DNA of 64,000 nucleotides from Gordonia polyisoprenivorans (GCF_017654315.1 NZ_CP072203.1:744001-808000); one strand, 5' to 3'; shown: positions 8,338 through 17,280, numbered from the stretch's first letter. The notes: a model not told the origin generated them from the sequence alone. Program-made: numbers and translations.

Positions 8338-9522
8338 TCAAATCGAGGGCCAGCCGGTGTATCCCTCGGCGAGATAGGCCGATCCGGCCCCGGAGGCGGT
8401 CAGGGTTTCGAGTTCGCCGAGTTGGCGGCGCTCGTCGAAGTCCGATGCGTCGGAAGCCTTGTGCAGCATCGTCGTCATCCAGTACGAGAAGTGCTGAGCC
8501 TTCCAGACGCGGGCGAGCGCCCGCTCGGTGTAGGAGTCCAGTGCCGTCTCGTCGTCCGCGAGCAGGGTTCGTTCGATGGTCTCGGCCAACACCCGGACGT
8601 CGGTTAGGGCGAGGTTGAGCCCTTTGGCGCCGGTCGGCGGAACCGTATGTGCCGCATCGCCGGCGAGGAGTAGCTTTCCGTCGCGCATCGGGGTCTGCAC
8701 GAAGCTGCGGAACGGCAGCACGCTCTTGTCGATGATCGGGCCCTCCTGCAACGAGAAATCGTCCGGTCCTGCCAGTCGGCGCTGCAGTTCGGCCCAGATC
8801 CGGTCGTCGGACCAGTCGTCGGGATTCTCGGCCGGGTCGCACTGGAAGTACATGCGCTGCACCGACTCCGTGCGCTGACTGATCAGTGCGAAGCCGAACG
8901 GGGAGCGGGTGTAGATCAATTCGGGTGCGCTACGCGGAGCCTCGGTGAGGATGCCGAACCAGGCGAACGGGTACTCGCGGAATAATCGCTGTGGGTCGGC
9001 GACGAGGTCGCGACAGATGCTGCGCGAGCCATCGGCGCCGACGACGAGGTCGGCCCTGATCTCGTGACGCCCATCGGTATCGGTGTAAGCCACACGAGGG
9101 TCGTCGCGGTGGTCGGTGACCGCTGTGTCGGCGATGCCGTAGCGGAGGTCGCCGCCGTCACGAACCCGTGCCGCGTGTAGATCGATGAACACGTCGGTCT
9201 GCGGGTAGAGCCAGCACGAGGCGCCGACGAGTTTCTGGAAGTCGACGCGATGGCTGACGCCGTCGAAGCGCAGGTCGATGCCCTGGTGCTCGTGGCCGTC
9301 GGTGAGGACGCGGTCGCCGACCCCGGATTCGACGAGCAACCGGACGCTGTCCCGCTCCAGGATTCCGGCGCGATGGGTGGTCTCGATCTGCTCGTAGGTC
9401 CTGGTGTCGAGGACGGTGCTCTCGATTCCGGCCCGATGCAGCAGGTGCGAGAGCATCAGGCCGGCCGGGCCGCCGCCGACGATCGCGACCTGCGTGCGGG
9501 TGGTGCTGGTGAAGGCGGACAT
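8338..9522 (-). CDS. pobA: 4-hydroxybenzoate 3-monooxygenase
   Basis: 394 residues from the ATG at 9522, which is preceded by AGAGGAGTCAC; this is the usual PobA length. The enzyme hydroxylates 4-hydroxybenzoate to protocatechuate using FAD and NAD(P)H in the cytoplasm. Motifs are the N-terminal VAIVGGGPAGLMLSHLL Rossmann fold, the DTRTYEQIETTHRAGILE substrate loop, the central LVVGADGSRS (DG motif) and the C-terminal LLLAGDAAHTVPPTGAKGLN (GD motif). It is divergent from an aldehyde dehydrogenase, with a palindrome in the shared promoter region. No ring-cleavage genes are in the window. Confidence 0.95.
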   Translation of the reverse strand: MSAFTSTTRTQVAIVGGGPAGLMLSHLLHRAGIESTVLDTRTYEQIETTHRAGILERDSVRLLVESGVGDRVLTDGHEHQGIDLRFDGVSHRVDFQKLVGASCWLYPQTDVFIDLHAARVRDGGDLRYGIADTAVTDHRDDPRVAYTDTDGRHEIRADLVVGADGSRSICRDLVADPQRLFREYPFAWFGILTEAPRSAPELIYTRSPFGFALISQRTESVQRMYFQCDPAENPDDWSDDRIWAELQRRLAGPDDFSLQEGPIIDKSVLPFRSFVQTPMRDGKLLLAGDAAHTVPPTGAKGLNLALTDVRVLAETIERTLLADDETALDSYTERALARVWKAQHFSYWMTTMLHKASDASDFDERRQLGELETLTASGAGSAYLAEGYTGWPSI

Positions 9523-9580
9523 GTGACTCCTCTGGTTGAGCACACGGTAGAGAGGGCGCTGTCACAGCCGCCACATCAGA

Positions 9581-9597
9581 CTTTCACTCAGTGAAAG
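9581..9597. promoter_or_regulatory. Perfect palindrome in the pobA/aldehyde dehydrogenase promoter region
   Basis: CTTTCACT (9581-9588), one central base, then AGTGAAAG (9590-9597). It is perfectly symmetrical and lies 58 bases upstream of the pobA start and about 110 bases upstream of the divergent dehydrogenase. Geometry fits a dimeric regulator; the nearby IclR protein is the obvious but unproven candidate. Confidence 0.6.
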
Positions 9598-9707
9598 CTC
9601 ATGCCGATGTGCTGCAGAAGCGGGTGTCGCCGCTCGGCGGCTACGGCACACTGGTTTGTGACCCGCAGCACAGGGAAGTGAGTGCTGGGACATCTCAAGA
9701 GGCGTGA

Positions 9708-11147
9708 ATGATCACCTACGACAAACTCTTCATCGGCGGACAGTGGGTAGCCCCGGCATCGGGTGAACAGATCGAGGTCGTGTCGTCGAGCACCGAGGAA
9801 CAGATCGGTGTGGTGCCGGCCGCGGTCGAGGCCGATGTGGACGCCGCGGTCGCCGCAGCGCGAGCGGCGTTCGACGATCCGCAGGGCTGGGCACGATGGG
9901 AACCGTCGCGCCGGGCCGATGCGATGGAACAACTCGCCGACATCCTCGAGACCAAAGGCGAGGAGATGGCCCGCCGGGTCTCGGCGCAGAACGGCATGCC
10001 GATCGCCATCTCGAGTCAGCTCGAGACCGGCGTGCCACTGACCCTGCTGCGCTACTACGCGGGGCTGGCCCGCGGGTTCACCTTCGAGGTCGAGCAGGAT
10101 CACCTCTTCGGTGGAACGACGCTGGTGCGTCGGGAACCGGTCGGTGTGGTCGGGGCGATCGTCCCGTGGAACTATCCGCAGGCACTCGCCGCGTTCAAGT
10201 ACGGTCCGGCGCTGGCCGCCGGCTGCGCGATCGTGCTCAAACCGTCACCGGAAACGGTGCTCGACGCCTTCTTGTTCGCCGAGGCCGTCGCCGAGAGCGA
10301 CATCCCCGACGGCGTCGTCAATGTGGTGCCCGGTGGCCGGGAGACCGGCGCCTACCTGGTCTCGCACCGCGACGTCGACAAGGTGGCGTTCACCGGGTCG
10401 ACCGCGGCCGGCCGGCAGATCGCGGCCACCTGCGGGCAGTTGCTGCGACCGGTGACCCTGGAACTCGGCGGCAAGTCGGCCGCGATCGTCCTCGACGACG
10501 CCAATCTCGACCTGTCGGTGATGGGCGAGCGACTCTTCGAGAGCCTGCTGGTCAACAACGGCCAGACCTGCTACCTCGGAACCCGAATCCTGGCTCCCGA
10601 CAACCGATATGACGAGGTCGTCGACACCCTGGCGGCGTTCATGAGCAGCTTGTCGGTCGGCGATGCGCTCGACGAGTCGACGATGATCGGCCCGATGGCC
10701 AGCCGCACCCATCGCGATCGGGTGGAGGGCTACATCGAGAAGGGCAAGGGTGACGGAGCGCGCGTCGTGGTCGGCGGTGGTCGCAGCGAACGCGACCGAG
10801 GCTGGTTCGTGCAACCGACCCTGTTCGCCGACGTCGACAACCACTCGACCATCGCGCAGGAGGAGATCTTCGGTCCGGTCCTCTCGGTGATCCGCTACTC
10901 CGACACCGACGACGCGATCCGACTGGCCAACGACTCCGACTACGGCCTCGGTGGTTCGGTGTGGACCTCCGATCCCGACCGCGGCAAGGATGTGGCGCGG
11001 CGGGTGCGCACCGGAACCATCGGCATCAACCGGTACATGCCCGATCCGGGCGCGCCGTTCGGTGGCGTCAAGGACAGCGGCATCGGACGTGAACTCGGGC
11101 CCCAGTCGATGGAGGCCTACCTGGTGTACAAGTCCATCTACGCCTGA
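9708..11147 (+). CDS. NAD(P)-dependent aldehyde dehydrogenase
   Basis: A 479-residue member of the aldehyde dehydrogenase superfamily, oxidising an aldehyde to the acid. The active-site glutamate lies in LELGGKSAAIV, and the catalytic cysteine is residue 288 in NNGQTCYLGTRI. The cofactor motif FTGSTAAGRQIA and the late [11 protein letters not shown] are in place. It is divergent from pobA, so an aromatic aldehyde feeding 4-hydroxybenzoate (for example 4-hydroxybenzaldehyde) is a plausible substrate. This is inference from context; the sequence itself is that of a general ALDH. Confidence 0.9.
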   Translation: MITYDKLFIGGQWVAPASGEQIEVVSSSTEEQIGVVPAAVEADVDAAVAAARAAFDDPQGWARWEPSRRADAMEQLADILETKGEEMARRVSAQNGMPIAISSQLETGVPLTLLRYYAGLARGFTFEVEQDHLFGGTTLVRREPVGVVGAIVPWNYPQALAAFKYGPALAAGCAIVLKPSPETVLDAFLFAEAVAESDIPDGVVNVVPGGRETGAYLVSHRDVDKVAFTGSTAAGRQIAATCGQLLRPVTLELGGKSAAIVLDDANLDLSVMGERLFESLLVNNGQTCYLGTRILAPDNRYDEVVDTLAAFMSSLSVGDALDESTMIGPMASRTHRDRVEGYIEKGKGDGARVVVGGGRSERDRGWFVQPTLFADVDNHSTIAQEEIFGPVLSVIRYSDTDDAIRLANDSDYGLGGSVWTSDPDRGKDVARRVRTGTIGINRYMPDPGAPFGGVKDSGIGRELGPQSMEAYLVYKSIYA

Positions 11148-11167
11148 GACCGGCACATCCGGCCGAG

Positions 11168-11250
11168 TACGAATACAGATTCCACAAAGTTGGCCCGAAA
11201 ACCCCGATTATCGGGGTCGGTGAGCCGCTCACGTGGAATCTGTATTCGAA
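11168..11250. repeat. ~80-bp hairpin repeat element, copy A
   Basis: Perfect 16-bp outer arms, CGAATACAGATTCCAC at 11170-11185 and its complement at 11233-11248, enclose a smaller perfect hairpin CCCCGA-TTA-TCGGGG at 11202-11216. A second copy in the opposite orientation is at 53.35-53.44 kb. Both copies lie between convergent genes. It could act as a bidirectional terminator or be a small non-autonomous mobile repeat. Confidence 0.75.
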
Positions 11251-11282
11251 TGTCGCGGGCCCGAGTCGCCTCGATGGCTGCC

Positions 11283-11555
11283 TCAGTGGTCGCGGAGCGT
11301 CTCGATCAGTTCGTCCTTCTTCATCGACGAGTATCCGGAGATGTCGAGTTCCTTGGCGCGCGATCGGAGTTCATCGACGGTCCAGTCCTCGTACGAGCCG
11401 GAGCGACCGCCCTTGGAGCCCACCGATGAGCGGCCCTCGTTGGCGGCGGCATTGGCGATCCGCGCGGACTTCTCCTTGGAGTTGCCCTCATCGCGGAGCT
11501 TTTCGTAGAGCTCGTCGTCCTTGACCGACGGGCCGGGATCCTCTTGCTGCGGCAT
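11283..11555 (-). CDS. Small protein with Rho-N/SAP-like C-terminal motif (DUF7218 type)
   Basis: A 90-residue basic/acidic mixed protein. Residues 1-50 include SVKDDELYEKLRDEGNSKEK and ANAAANEGRSSVGSKGG, a pattern I associate with the actinobacterial DUF7218 family. Residues ~57-90 form a two-helix motif (WTVDELRSRAKELDISGYSS, then MKKDELIETLRDH) typical of Rho N-terminal or SAP-like nucleic-acid-binding modules. The ATG is preceded by GAGAGGAGAAGATC. The divergent neighbour from 11708 ends with the same motif. A nucleic-acid-associated role is likely; the exact function is unknown. Confidence 0.75.
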   Translation of the reverse strand: MPQQEDPGPSVKDDELYEKLRDEGNSKEKSARIANAAANEGRSSVGSKGGRSGSYEDWTVDELRSRAKELDISGYSSMKKDELIETLRDH

Positions 11556-11707
11556 GATCTTCTCCTCTCGTGTGATCCATGCTGGTGACGGGAGCGGGCC
11601 GTGATGCCCGGAAAGTTCGGGTCCCGGGCGTGTGAGTCCACTCCGTGAGGGTGTTTCCCACTTACCCTGGTCCCCAAACAGCTGGTTGACGAGGGAGGAC
11701 AGCGGGC

Positions 11708-12205
11708 GTGAGCAAGAAGGACGGGGCAGGTAAGAAGGATCGGGCGATCAAGCGACTCGAGGCGGAAATCGGTCGCCTCACCAAGGAGCTGGCCAAGGTC
11801 GAGAAGGCTGCGCGCAAGCGGATCAGCCGCGCCGAAGGTGATGTGGCGGCACTGCGCGCCGAGGTGTTGAAGGTCGTCGGCCTGGGTGGCGACAAGCCGG
11901 AGCCGGACAAGCCAGAGCCGGCAGCACCCGCAAAACCGCCGACAGCGCCCGCCACGACCGCGACAGCGCCCGCCAAACCACCGACGGCGCCCGCCACGAC
12001 CGCGACAGCGCCCGCCAAACCACCGACGGCGCCCGCCAAGAAGTCTGCACCAGCCAAGAAGCCGGCAGCGCCGACCAGGGCGCCTTCACCCAAGTCGTCC
12101 GGTCGCGGCCCGACGGTCGCCGAGCTGCGGGCACAGGCAAAGACCAAGGGCATCAAGGGCTATTCGTCGATGACGAAGGCCCAACTCCTCGAAGCCTTGA
12201 AGTAG
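11708..12205 (+). CDS. Coiled-coil/Pro-Ala linker protein with Rho-N/SAP-like C terminus
   Basis: A 165-residue protein in three parts. Residues ~1-60 are a highly charged coiled coil (IKRLEAEIGRLTKELAKVEK). Residues ~62-130 form a Pro/Ala/Thr/Lys linker containing two perfect tandem 14-residue repeats. The last ~33 residues (TVAELRAQAKTKGIKGYSS, then MTKAQLLEALK) match the C-terminal motif of the divergent 90-residue neighbour. The design resembles a self-associating, nucleic-acid-binding architectural protein. The linker recalls histone-like tails, but no HU domain is present. No specific function can be assigned. Confidence 0.75.
   Translation: MSKKDGAGKKDRAIKRLEAEIGRLTKELAKVEKAARKRISRAEGDVAALRAEVLKVVGLGGDKPEPDKPEPAAPAKPPTAPATTATAPAKPPTAPATTATAPAKPPTAPAKKSAPAKKPAAPTRAPSPKSSGRGPTVAELRAQAKTKGIKGYSSMTKAQLLEALK
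11945..12028. repeat. Two perfect 42-bp tandem repeats inside the linker
   Basis: 11945-11986 and 11987-12028 are identical and in frame, each encoding APATTATAPAKPPT. A degenerate half unit precedes them and a partial unit follows. The perfect identity at synonymous positions implies recent duplication or ongoing copy-number change. Confidence 0.85.
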
Positions 12206-12249
12206 CACAGGGCACAGTGTCTTTCAGGGCACTGGAGCAGTGCTCGGCC

Positions 12250-14049
12250 TTACATCCCGGAGATGCCGTACGCGTGGATCTTTCGGTACAGCGAGCTGCG
12301 CGAGAGTCCCAATGACGCGGCTGCGCGGACCCTGTTGCCGTCGCATTCGGTGAGTGCGGCGATGATCGCGTCGCGTTCGGTGGCCTCGAGGGTCGTCAGC
12401 GCGCGGGTGGTGTTCGCACGGCAGTACCCGGGCAGGTCGTCGGGCTGGATCTCGCCGACGGGTCGTCTGCGCAGGGCCTCGGCGAGCGCTTCGCGGAGTT
12501 GTGGGATGTTGCCGGGCCACGAATAGGCGGCAAGGATGCGCATCGCCTTCGGGCTGATCCGGCTGTTGCGTTGTGGTGCAAGGGCCTTGACGACTCGCAC
12601 GACGATGGTGTTGAGATCGGTGCCCCGCAACCGCAGCGGTGGGATGGTGACGGACTGGCCGATACCCGGCAGCGTGACCACCGACGGATGCTCATCGGTG
12701 GGAGGTTCGATCGTGACCGCGAGAAGGTAACCCGCGTCGGTCGCGGCAGCCACCAGGTCTGTCACGGTGTCCACGGTGGTGGCCGAGACCTTGTCCAGAT
12801 GTCGGATCACCAGCAGTGCGCAGTCGTCGACGGCGTTCTCGGGTCCGGCGACCTGCTCGCCCCGTTCCACGCGCTGCGCGTCGATCACGACCACCGGGGC
12901 GTCGCCGTACACCTCGTGGAAGGCCTCGGCGATCAGGCTCAATCGACCCGAGCCCGGCTCGCCGATGACCAGTACACCGGTCCCCGATTCGAGGGCGGCA
13001 AGTGCCTCGGCTCGGGCGGCCTGCCACGCCGGGCTGCTCGCCGGCTCGCTCCGCGCGATCGGCGTCGACAGTGACCGAAGCGCTTGCAGCCGAACCGAAC
13101 CCGACGGCACGTCATGGTCTTCGTCGAGCAACAACACCATGCCCACGGTGTCGCCGTTGTAGGTGATGGAGGTTGATCGCAACCGGATGCTGCGCCCGTC
13201 GTCGAGGGTGACCCGACGGGCACCGGGATCGTGGCGGGACATCAAGAAGCGGGTGAACTCCACCACGCGTTCCTGGTCGGCAGGTGAGAGCATCTCTCGC
13301 GCAAGCTCATTGGCCATGACGGTATCGGCCCCGGTGAGCTGGGGGGTGGCACTGCCGACGGCCATCACCGCTTGGCGAGGACGGGAGTCGGCGCGCAGGT
13401 AGGTCTCGAACAGTGCGCGTTTGGCCTGGCTGCGGTCGAGTAGCAGATTGCGGCCGATGTCGGCGGCGGCCGAGCGAATCAGGGCGTCCACCAAGGGATT
13501 CCAGGTGTCGGCGAGCATGCTGGCGTCGAGGACCCCGGCGACGCGTCCGGTCAACGGGTCGAAGACCGGGGCGCCGGCGCAGGCGAACTGTACGAGCGAC
13601 TGGTTGAAATGCTCGCTGCCCACCACGGTGACGGGTGCTCCGACCTCGAAAACCGTTCCGACGCCGTTGGTTCCGACGCCGCTCTCGTCGAAGCAGAACC
13701 CGCGCTGGAAGTCGACGCGGTCGAGCACGCGGCCGACGGCCGTGGAGCAATCGCGCCGGTCGACGATGCGTGCCTTGGCGTCGGTCAGGGCGATGGTGAC
13801 CGGGACGTCGGACATGTCCCGGGCGAGGCGCTCGATCACCGGTTGCGCGCAGCGGGCCAATCGGGAATCGAAGTCGATGTCGGAGGAGAACGCCACGGTG
13901 TAGCGATCGGCGTCGACGCCGGCATCGTGGCTGCGCTCCCAGGATGCCGCGACCACGTCGTCGACACCCGCGGCACCTGCGGGCCCGTACTCGAGAAAAT
14001 CTGCCCGGGCGGCTGCGATGCGGAGCTGCCGCTCACGGATATCGGTCAT
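12250..14049 (-). CDS. AcoR-like GAF/AAA/Fis regulator, probable regulator of acmAB
   Basis: 599 residues from the ATG at 14049, preceded by GAGAGGAGGACG. Residues ~55-220 are a GAF sensor region (FDESGVGTNGVGTVF, VGSEHFNQSLVQFACAGAPV). A PAS-like segment follows, then a degenerate AAA+ domain at ~330-530 with Walker A-like VIGEPGSGRLSL, in which Arg replaces the usual Lys. The C terminus is a Fis-type helix-turn-helix (NRVRAAASLGLSRSSLYRKI). No GAFTGA sigma-54 contact motif is visible. It is divergent from acmA with a 21-bp palindrome between them, so it most likely regulates the acetone genes, as MimR-type proteins do for related pathways. Confidence 0.85.
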   Translation of the reverse strand: MTDIRERQLRIAAARADFLEYGPAGAAGVDDVVAASWERSHDAGVDADRYTVAFSSDIDFDSRLARCAQPVIERLARDMSDVPVTIALTDAKARIVDRRDCSTAVGRVLDRVDFQRGFCFDESGVGTNGVGTVFEVGAPVTVVGSEHFNQSLVQFACAGAPVFDPLTGRVAGVLDASMLADTWNPLVDALIRSAAADIGRNLLLDRSQAKRALFETYLRADSRPRQAVMAVGSATPQLTGADTVMANELAREMLSPADQERVVEFTRFLMSRHDPGARRVTLDDGRSIRLRSTSITYNGDTVGMVLLLDEDHDVPSGSVRLQALRSLSTPIARSEPASSPAWQAARAEALAALESGTGVLVIGEPGSGRLSLIAEAFHEVYGDAPVVVIDAQRVERGEQVAGPENAVDDCALLVIRHLDKVSATTVDTVTDLVAAATDAGYLLAVTIEPPTDEHPSVVTLPGIGQSVTIPPLRLRGTDLNTIVVRVVKALAPQRNSRISPKAMRILAAYSWPGNIPQLREALAEALRRRPVGEIQPDDLPGYCRANTTRALTTLEATERDAIIAALTECDGNRVRAAASLGLSRSSLYRKIHAYGISGM

Positions 14050-14155
14050 CGTCGCGCGTCCTCCTCTCGTTGATCCCCCTCTATTGTGACCTGCCGCACA
14101 AAGCCGATTATGCAACGCCCTCAACTGCGACGACACCGTCCGGTGGGTCAGGAAT

Positions 14156-14176
14156 GGTGTCCCAATTTGGGACACC
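14156..14176. promoter_or_regulatory. Perfect 21-bp palindrome in the regulator/acmA intergenic region
   Basis: Arms GGTGTCCCAA (14156-14165) and TTGGGACACC (14167-14176) flank one central base. It is about 66 bases upstream of the acmA ATG and about 106 bases upstream of the divergent regulator. Its symmetry and placement fit an activator site for the AcoR-like regulator. Confidence 0.7.
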
Positions 14177-14242
14177 CGGGAGTGCCCGGACACTCTCGAC
14201 ACTGGCCTTCGAACGTGAGCACCATCACAATCAGGAGGAACA

Positions 14243-15844
14243 ATGGCAACAACCACACTCGACGCGGCCGTGATCGGCACGGGAGTCGCCGGCCTGTACG
14301 AGCTGCACATGCTGCGCGAGCAGGGACTCGAGGTGCGGGCCTATGACAAGGCGTCCGGCGTCGGGGGCACGTGGTACTGGAACCGCTATCCGGGCGCCCG
14401 CTTCGATTCGGAGGCCTACATCTACCAGTATCTGTTCGACGAGGACCTCTACAACGGGTGGAGCTGGAGCCAGCGTTTCCCCGGGCAGGAGGAGATCGAA
14501 CGGTGGCTCAACTACGTCGCCGACTCGCTCGACCTGCGCCGTGACATCTCGCTCGAAACCGAGATCACCAGCGCCGTCTTCGACGAGGACCGCAACCGGT
14601 GGACTCTGACCACAGCCGACGGCGACACCATCGACGCGCAGTTCCTCATCACCTGCTGCGGGATGCTCTCGGCGCCGATGAAGGATCTGTTCCCCGGACA
14701 GTCCGACTTCGGTGGTCAGCTCGTGCACACCGCGCGTTGGCCCAAGGAGGGCATCGACTTCGCGGGCAAGCGCGTCGGCGTGATCGGCAACGGCGCGACC
14801 GGAATCCAGGTCATCCAGTCCATTGCCGCCGACGTCGACGAGCTGAAGGTGTTCATCCGCACCCCGCAGTACGCGCTGCCGATGAAGAATCCGTCCTACG
14901 GCCCCGACGAGGTCGCCTGGTACAAGTCGCGATTCGGTGAACTGAAGGACACCCTGCCGCACACGTTCACCGGATTCGAGTACGACTTCACCGACGCCTG
15001 GGAGGATCTCACCCCCGAGCAGCGTCGGGCGCGGCTCGAGGACGACTACGAGAACGGTTCGCTGAAGCTCTGGCTCGCCTCGTTCGCCGAGATCTTCTCC
15101 GACGAACAGGTCAGCGAAGAGGTCTCGGAGTTCGTCCGGGAGAAGATGCGCGCCCGTCTCGTCGACCCGGAGCTGTGCGACCTGCTGATCCCGAGCGACT
15201 ACGGCTTCGGCACGCACCGGGTGCCGCTGGAGACCAACTATCTCGAGGTCTACCACCGCGACAACGTGACCGCGGTTCCGGTGCGCGACAACCCCATCAC
15301 CCGCATCCGGGAGAACGGCATCGAGCTCGCCGACGGCACCGTGCACGAGCTCGACGTCATCATCATGGCGACCGGATTCGACGCCGGCACCGGTGCGCTC
15401 ACCCGCATCGACATCCGTGGTCGCGACGGCCGCAGCCTCGCCGACGACTGGAGTCGCGACATCCGCACGACGATGGGCCTGATGGTGCACGGCTACCCGA
15501 ACATGCTGACCACCGCGGTCCCGTTGGCGCCGTCGGCGGCGCTGTGCAACATGACGACCTGCCTGCAACAGCAGACCGAGTGGATCAGCGAGGCCATCCG
15601 GCACATGCGCGCCACCGGCAAGACGGTCATCGAGCCGACTGCCGAGGGTGAGGAAGCCTGGGTCGCCCACCACGACGAACTCGCCGACGCGAACCTCATC
15701 TCCAAGACCAACTCCTGGTACGTCGGGTCGAATGTGCCCGGCAAGCCACGTCGGGTCCTGTCCTACGTCGGCGGCGTCGGCGCCTACCGGGACGCGACGC
15801 TCGAGGCCGCTGCGGCCGGCTACAAGGGTTTCGCACTGTCCTGA
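14243..15844 (+). CDS. acmA: Acetone monooxygenase (Baeyer-Villiger)
   Basis: 533 residues, FAD- and NADPH-dependent; converts acetone to methyl acetate. The N-terminal FAD Rossmann motif GTGVAG (residues ~11-16) and GGTWYWNRYPGARFDSE are followed by the Baeyer-Villiger fingerprint FGGQLVHTARWP (F-x-G-x3-H-x3-W-P) and the second Rossmann motif GNGATG. From memory the protein matches AcmA of Gordonia sp. TY-5 (also 533 residues) almost throughout; no alignment was run. AGGAGGAAC precedes the ATG. The esterase gene acmB follows after 42 bases, as in the TY-5 pathway. Confidence 0.93.
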   Translation: MATTTLDAAVIGTGVAGLYELHMLREQGLEVRAYDKASGVGGTWYWNRYPGARFDSEAYIYQYLFDEDLYNGWSWSQRFPGQEEIERWLNYVADSLDLRRDISLETEITSAVFDEDRNRWTLTTADGDTIDAQFLITCCGMLSAPMKDLFPGQSDFGGQLVHTARWPKEGIDFAGKRVGVIGNGATGIQVIQSIAADVDELKVFIRTPQYALPMKNPSYGPDEVAWYKSRFGELKDTLPHTFTGFEYDFTDAWEDLTPEQRRARLEDDYENGSLKLWLASFAEIFSDEQVSEEVSEFVREKMRARLVDPELCDLLIPSDYGFGTHRVPLETNYLEVYHRDNVTAVPVRDNPITRIRENGIELADGTVHELDVIIMATGFDAGTGALTRIDIRGRDGRSLADDWSRDIRTTMGLMVHGYPNMLTTAVPLAPSAALCNMTTCLQQQTEWISEAIRHMRATGKTVIEPTAEGEEAWVAHHDELADANLISKTNSWYVGSNVPGKPRRVLSYVGGVGAYRDATLEAAAAGYKGFALS

Positions 15845-15886
15845 CGGACAGTGTGATCCAGATCATATCCGTGAAAGGATAAAGCT

Positions 15887-17092
15887 ATGACCAGCACATT
15901 CTCTTCACTCGATGTCTCCGCGTTCACCAGTGCCGCCGATCGGATTCTGGCCGAGGCCGTCACCGGGGACGCCCGCGTGCCCGGCGTGGTGGCGATGGTG
16001 ACCGATCGTGACCGCACCGTGTATTCCGGAGCTGCGGGCCAACGCAGCCTGGGCGGGTCGGCTCCGATGACCACCGACGACGTGTTCGCGATCTTCTCCA
16101 CCACCAAGGCGATCACCGCGACCGCGGCGCTGCAGCTGGTGGAAGAGGGCCTGCTCGACCTCGACGCGCCGGCGAGCACCTATGCGCCCGCCATCGGCAC
16201 CCTGCAGGTGATCGAAGGCTTCGACGACGCCGGCGAACCGATCCTGCGGGCACCGAAGTCGGTGCCGACCACCCGCCAATTGCTCACGCACACCGGAGGA
16301 TTCGGCTACGACTTCTTCGACGAGATCTATAGCCGGCTCGCCGAGGAGAAGGGGCAGCCCAGCGTCACCACGGCCAGTCGGGCGGCGCTGATGACACCGC
16401 TGCTCTTCGATCCGGGCGAGCGGTGGCAGTACGGAACCAACATCGACTGGGTCGGTCAGGTGGTCGAGGGGTTGCGCGGAAAGCGGCTCGGTGAGGTGTT
16501 CGACGAACGCATCTTCGCCCCGCTCGGCATCGAGAACATGAGTTTCATTCTGCGCGAGGACTTCCGGTCGCATCTGACCGAGATCCACGCGCGCAACGCC
16601 GACGGCTCGCTGACCCCGATGGGTCTCGAACTACCGTCGCCGCCGGAGGTGGACTTCGGTGGACACGGCCTGTACGGGACCGTCGGTGACTACATGAAGT
16701 TCATCCGGATGTGGCTCAACGGCGGTGTGGGCGAGGGTGGTCGGGTCCTCAAGGCCGAGACCGTGGAGATGGCGCTGCGCAATCATCTCGGTGATCTGCC
16801 GGTCACCATGCTGCCGGGCGTCATCCCGTCGCTGTCCAACGACGCGGAATTCTTCCCGGGACAGTCGAAGTCGTGGTCGTTGCCGTTCATGATCAACAAC
16901 GAGACGGCGCCGACCGGCCGCCCGGCAGGTGCCCAGGGATGGGCGGGGCTGGCCAATCTCTTCTACTGGATCGACCGGCAGAACGGATACGGCGGGTACT
17001 GGGCCACCCAGATCCTGCCGTTCGGCGACCCGACCTCGTTCACCAAGTACATGGAGTTCGAGACGGCCTTCTACGACGCCCTGAAGAGCTAG
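15887..17092 (+). CDS. acmB: Serine-hydrolase esterase acting with acetone monooxygenase
   Basis: A 401-residue protein of the beta-lactamase/family VIII esterase fold. The nucleophile is in the S-x-x-K motif STTK (Ser71, Lys74). The Y-x-N-type motif YGTNIDW lies near residue 182 and a late [11 protein letters not shown] follows. No signal peptide is visible, so it is cytoplasmic. AAAGGATAAAGCT precedes the ATG. Directly after acmA, its expected job is hydrolysis of methyl acetate to acetate and methanol, the role known for AcmB in Gordonia sp. TY-5. The substrate assignment rests on this context; the fold assignment is firm. Confidence 0.85.
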   Translation: MTSTFSSLDVSAFTSAADRILAEAVTGDARVPGVVAMVTDRDRTVYSGAAGQRSLGGSAPMTTDDVFAIFSTTKAITATAALQLVEEGLLDLDAPASTYAPAIGTLQVIEGFDDAGEPILRAPKSVPTTRQLLTHTGGFGYDFFDEIYSRLAEEKGQPSVTTASRAALMTPLLFDPGERWQYGTNIDWVGQVVEGLRGKRLGEVFDERIFAPLGIENMSFILREDFRSHLTEIHARNADGSLTPMGLELPSPPEVDFGGHGLYGTVGDYMKFIRMWLNGGVGEGGRVLKAETVEMALRNHLGDLPVTMLPGVIPSLSNDAEFFPGQSKSWSLPFMINNETAPTGRPAGAQGWAGLANLFYWIDRQNGYGGYWATQILPFGDPTSFTKYMEFETAFYDALKS

Positions 17093-17280
17093 CCCCTGCA
17101 CGGGCCGGCCCCGGGGGCCGGACGTCCGAGGAGTAGCGGTGCGGGATCATCCGCACCTCGGCCCGCCATGCCGCCCCCCGGCATGGCGGGCTGATCACTC
17201 TTGCCCGCATCCGGGTACTGCCACACCTTCTTCGCTTTCCGAAACCACTTCTCTTTTCCCGAAACCAAAGGATGAGCCAC

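Noticed and set aside
12499..14073. Long plus-strand open frames opposite the AcoR-like gene
   Set aside because: Typical antisense frames of high-GC DNA: no recognisable motifs, and the opposite strand encodes a clear multidomain regulator.
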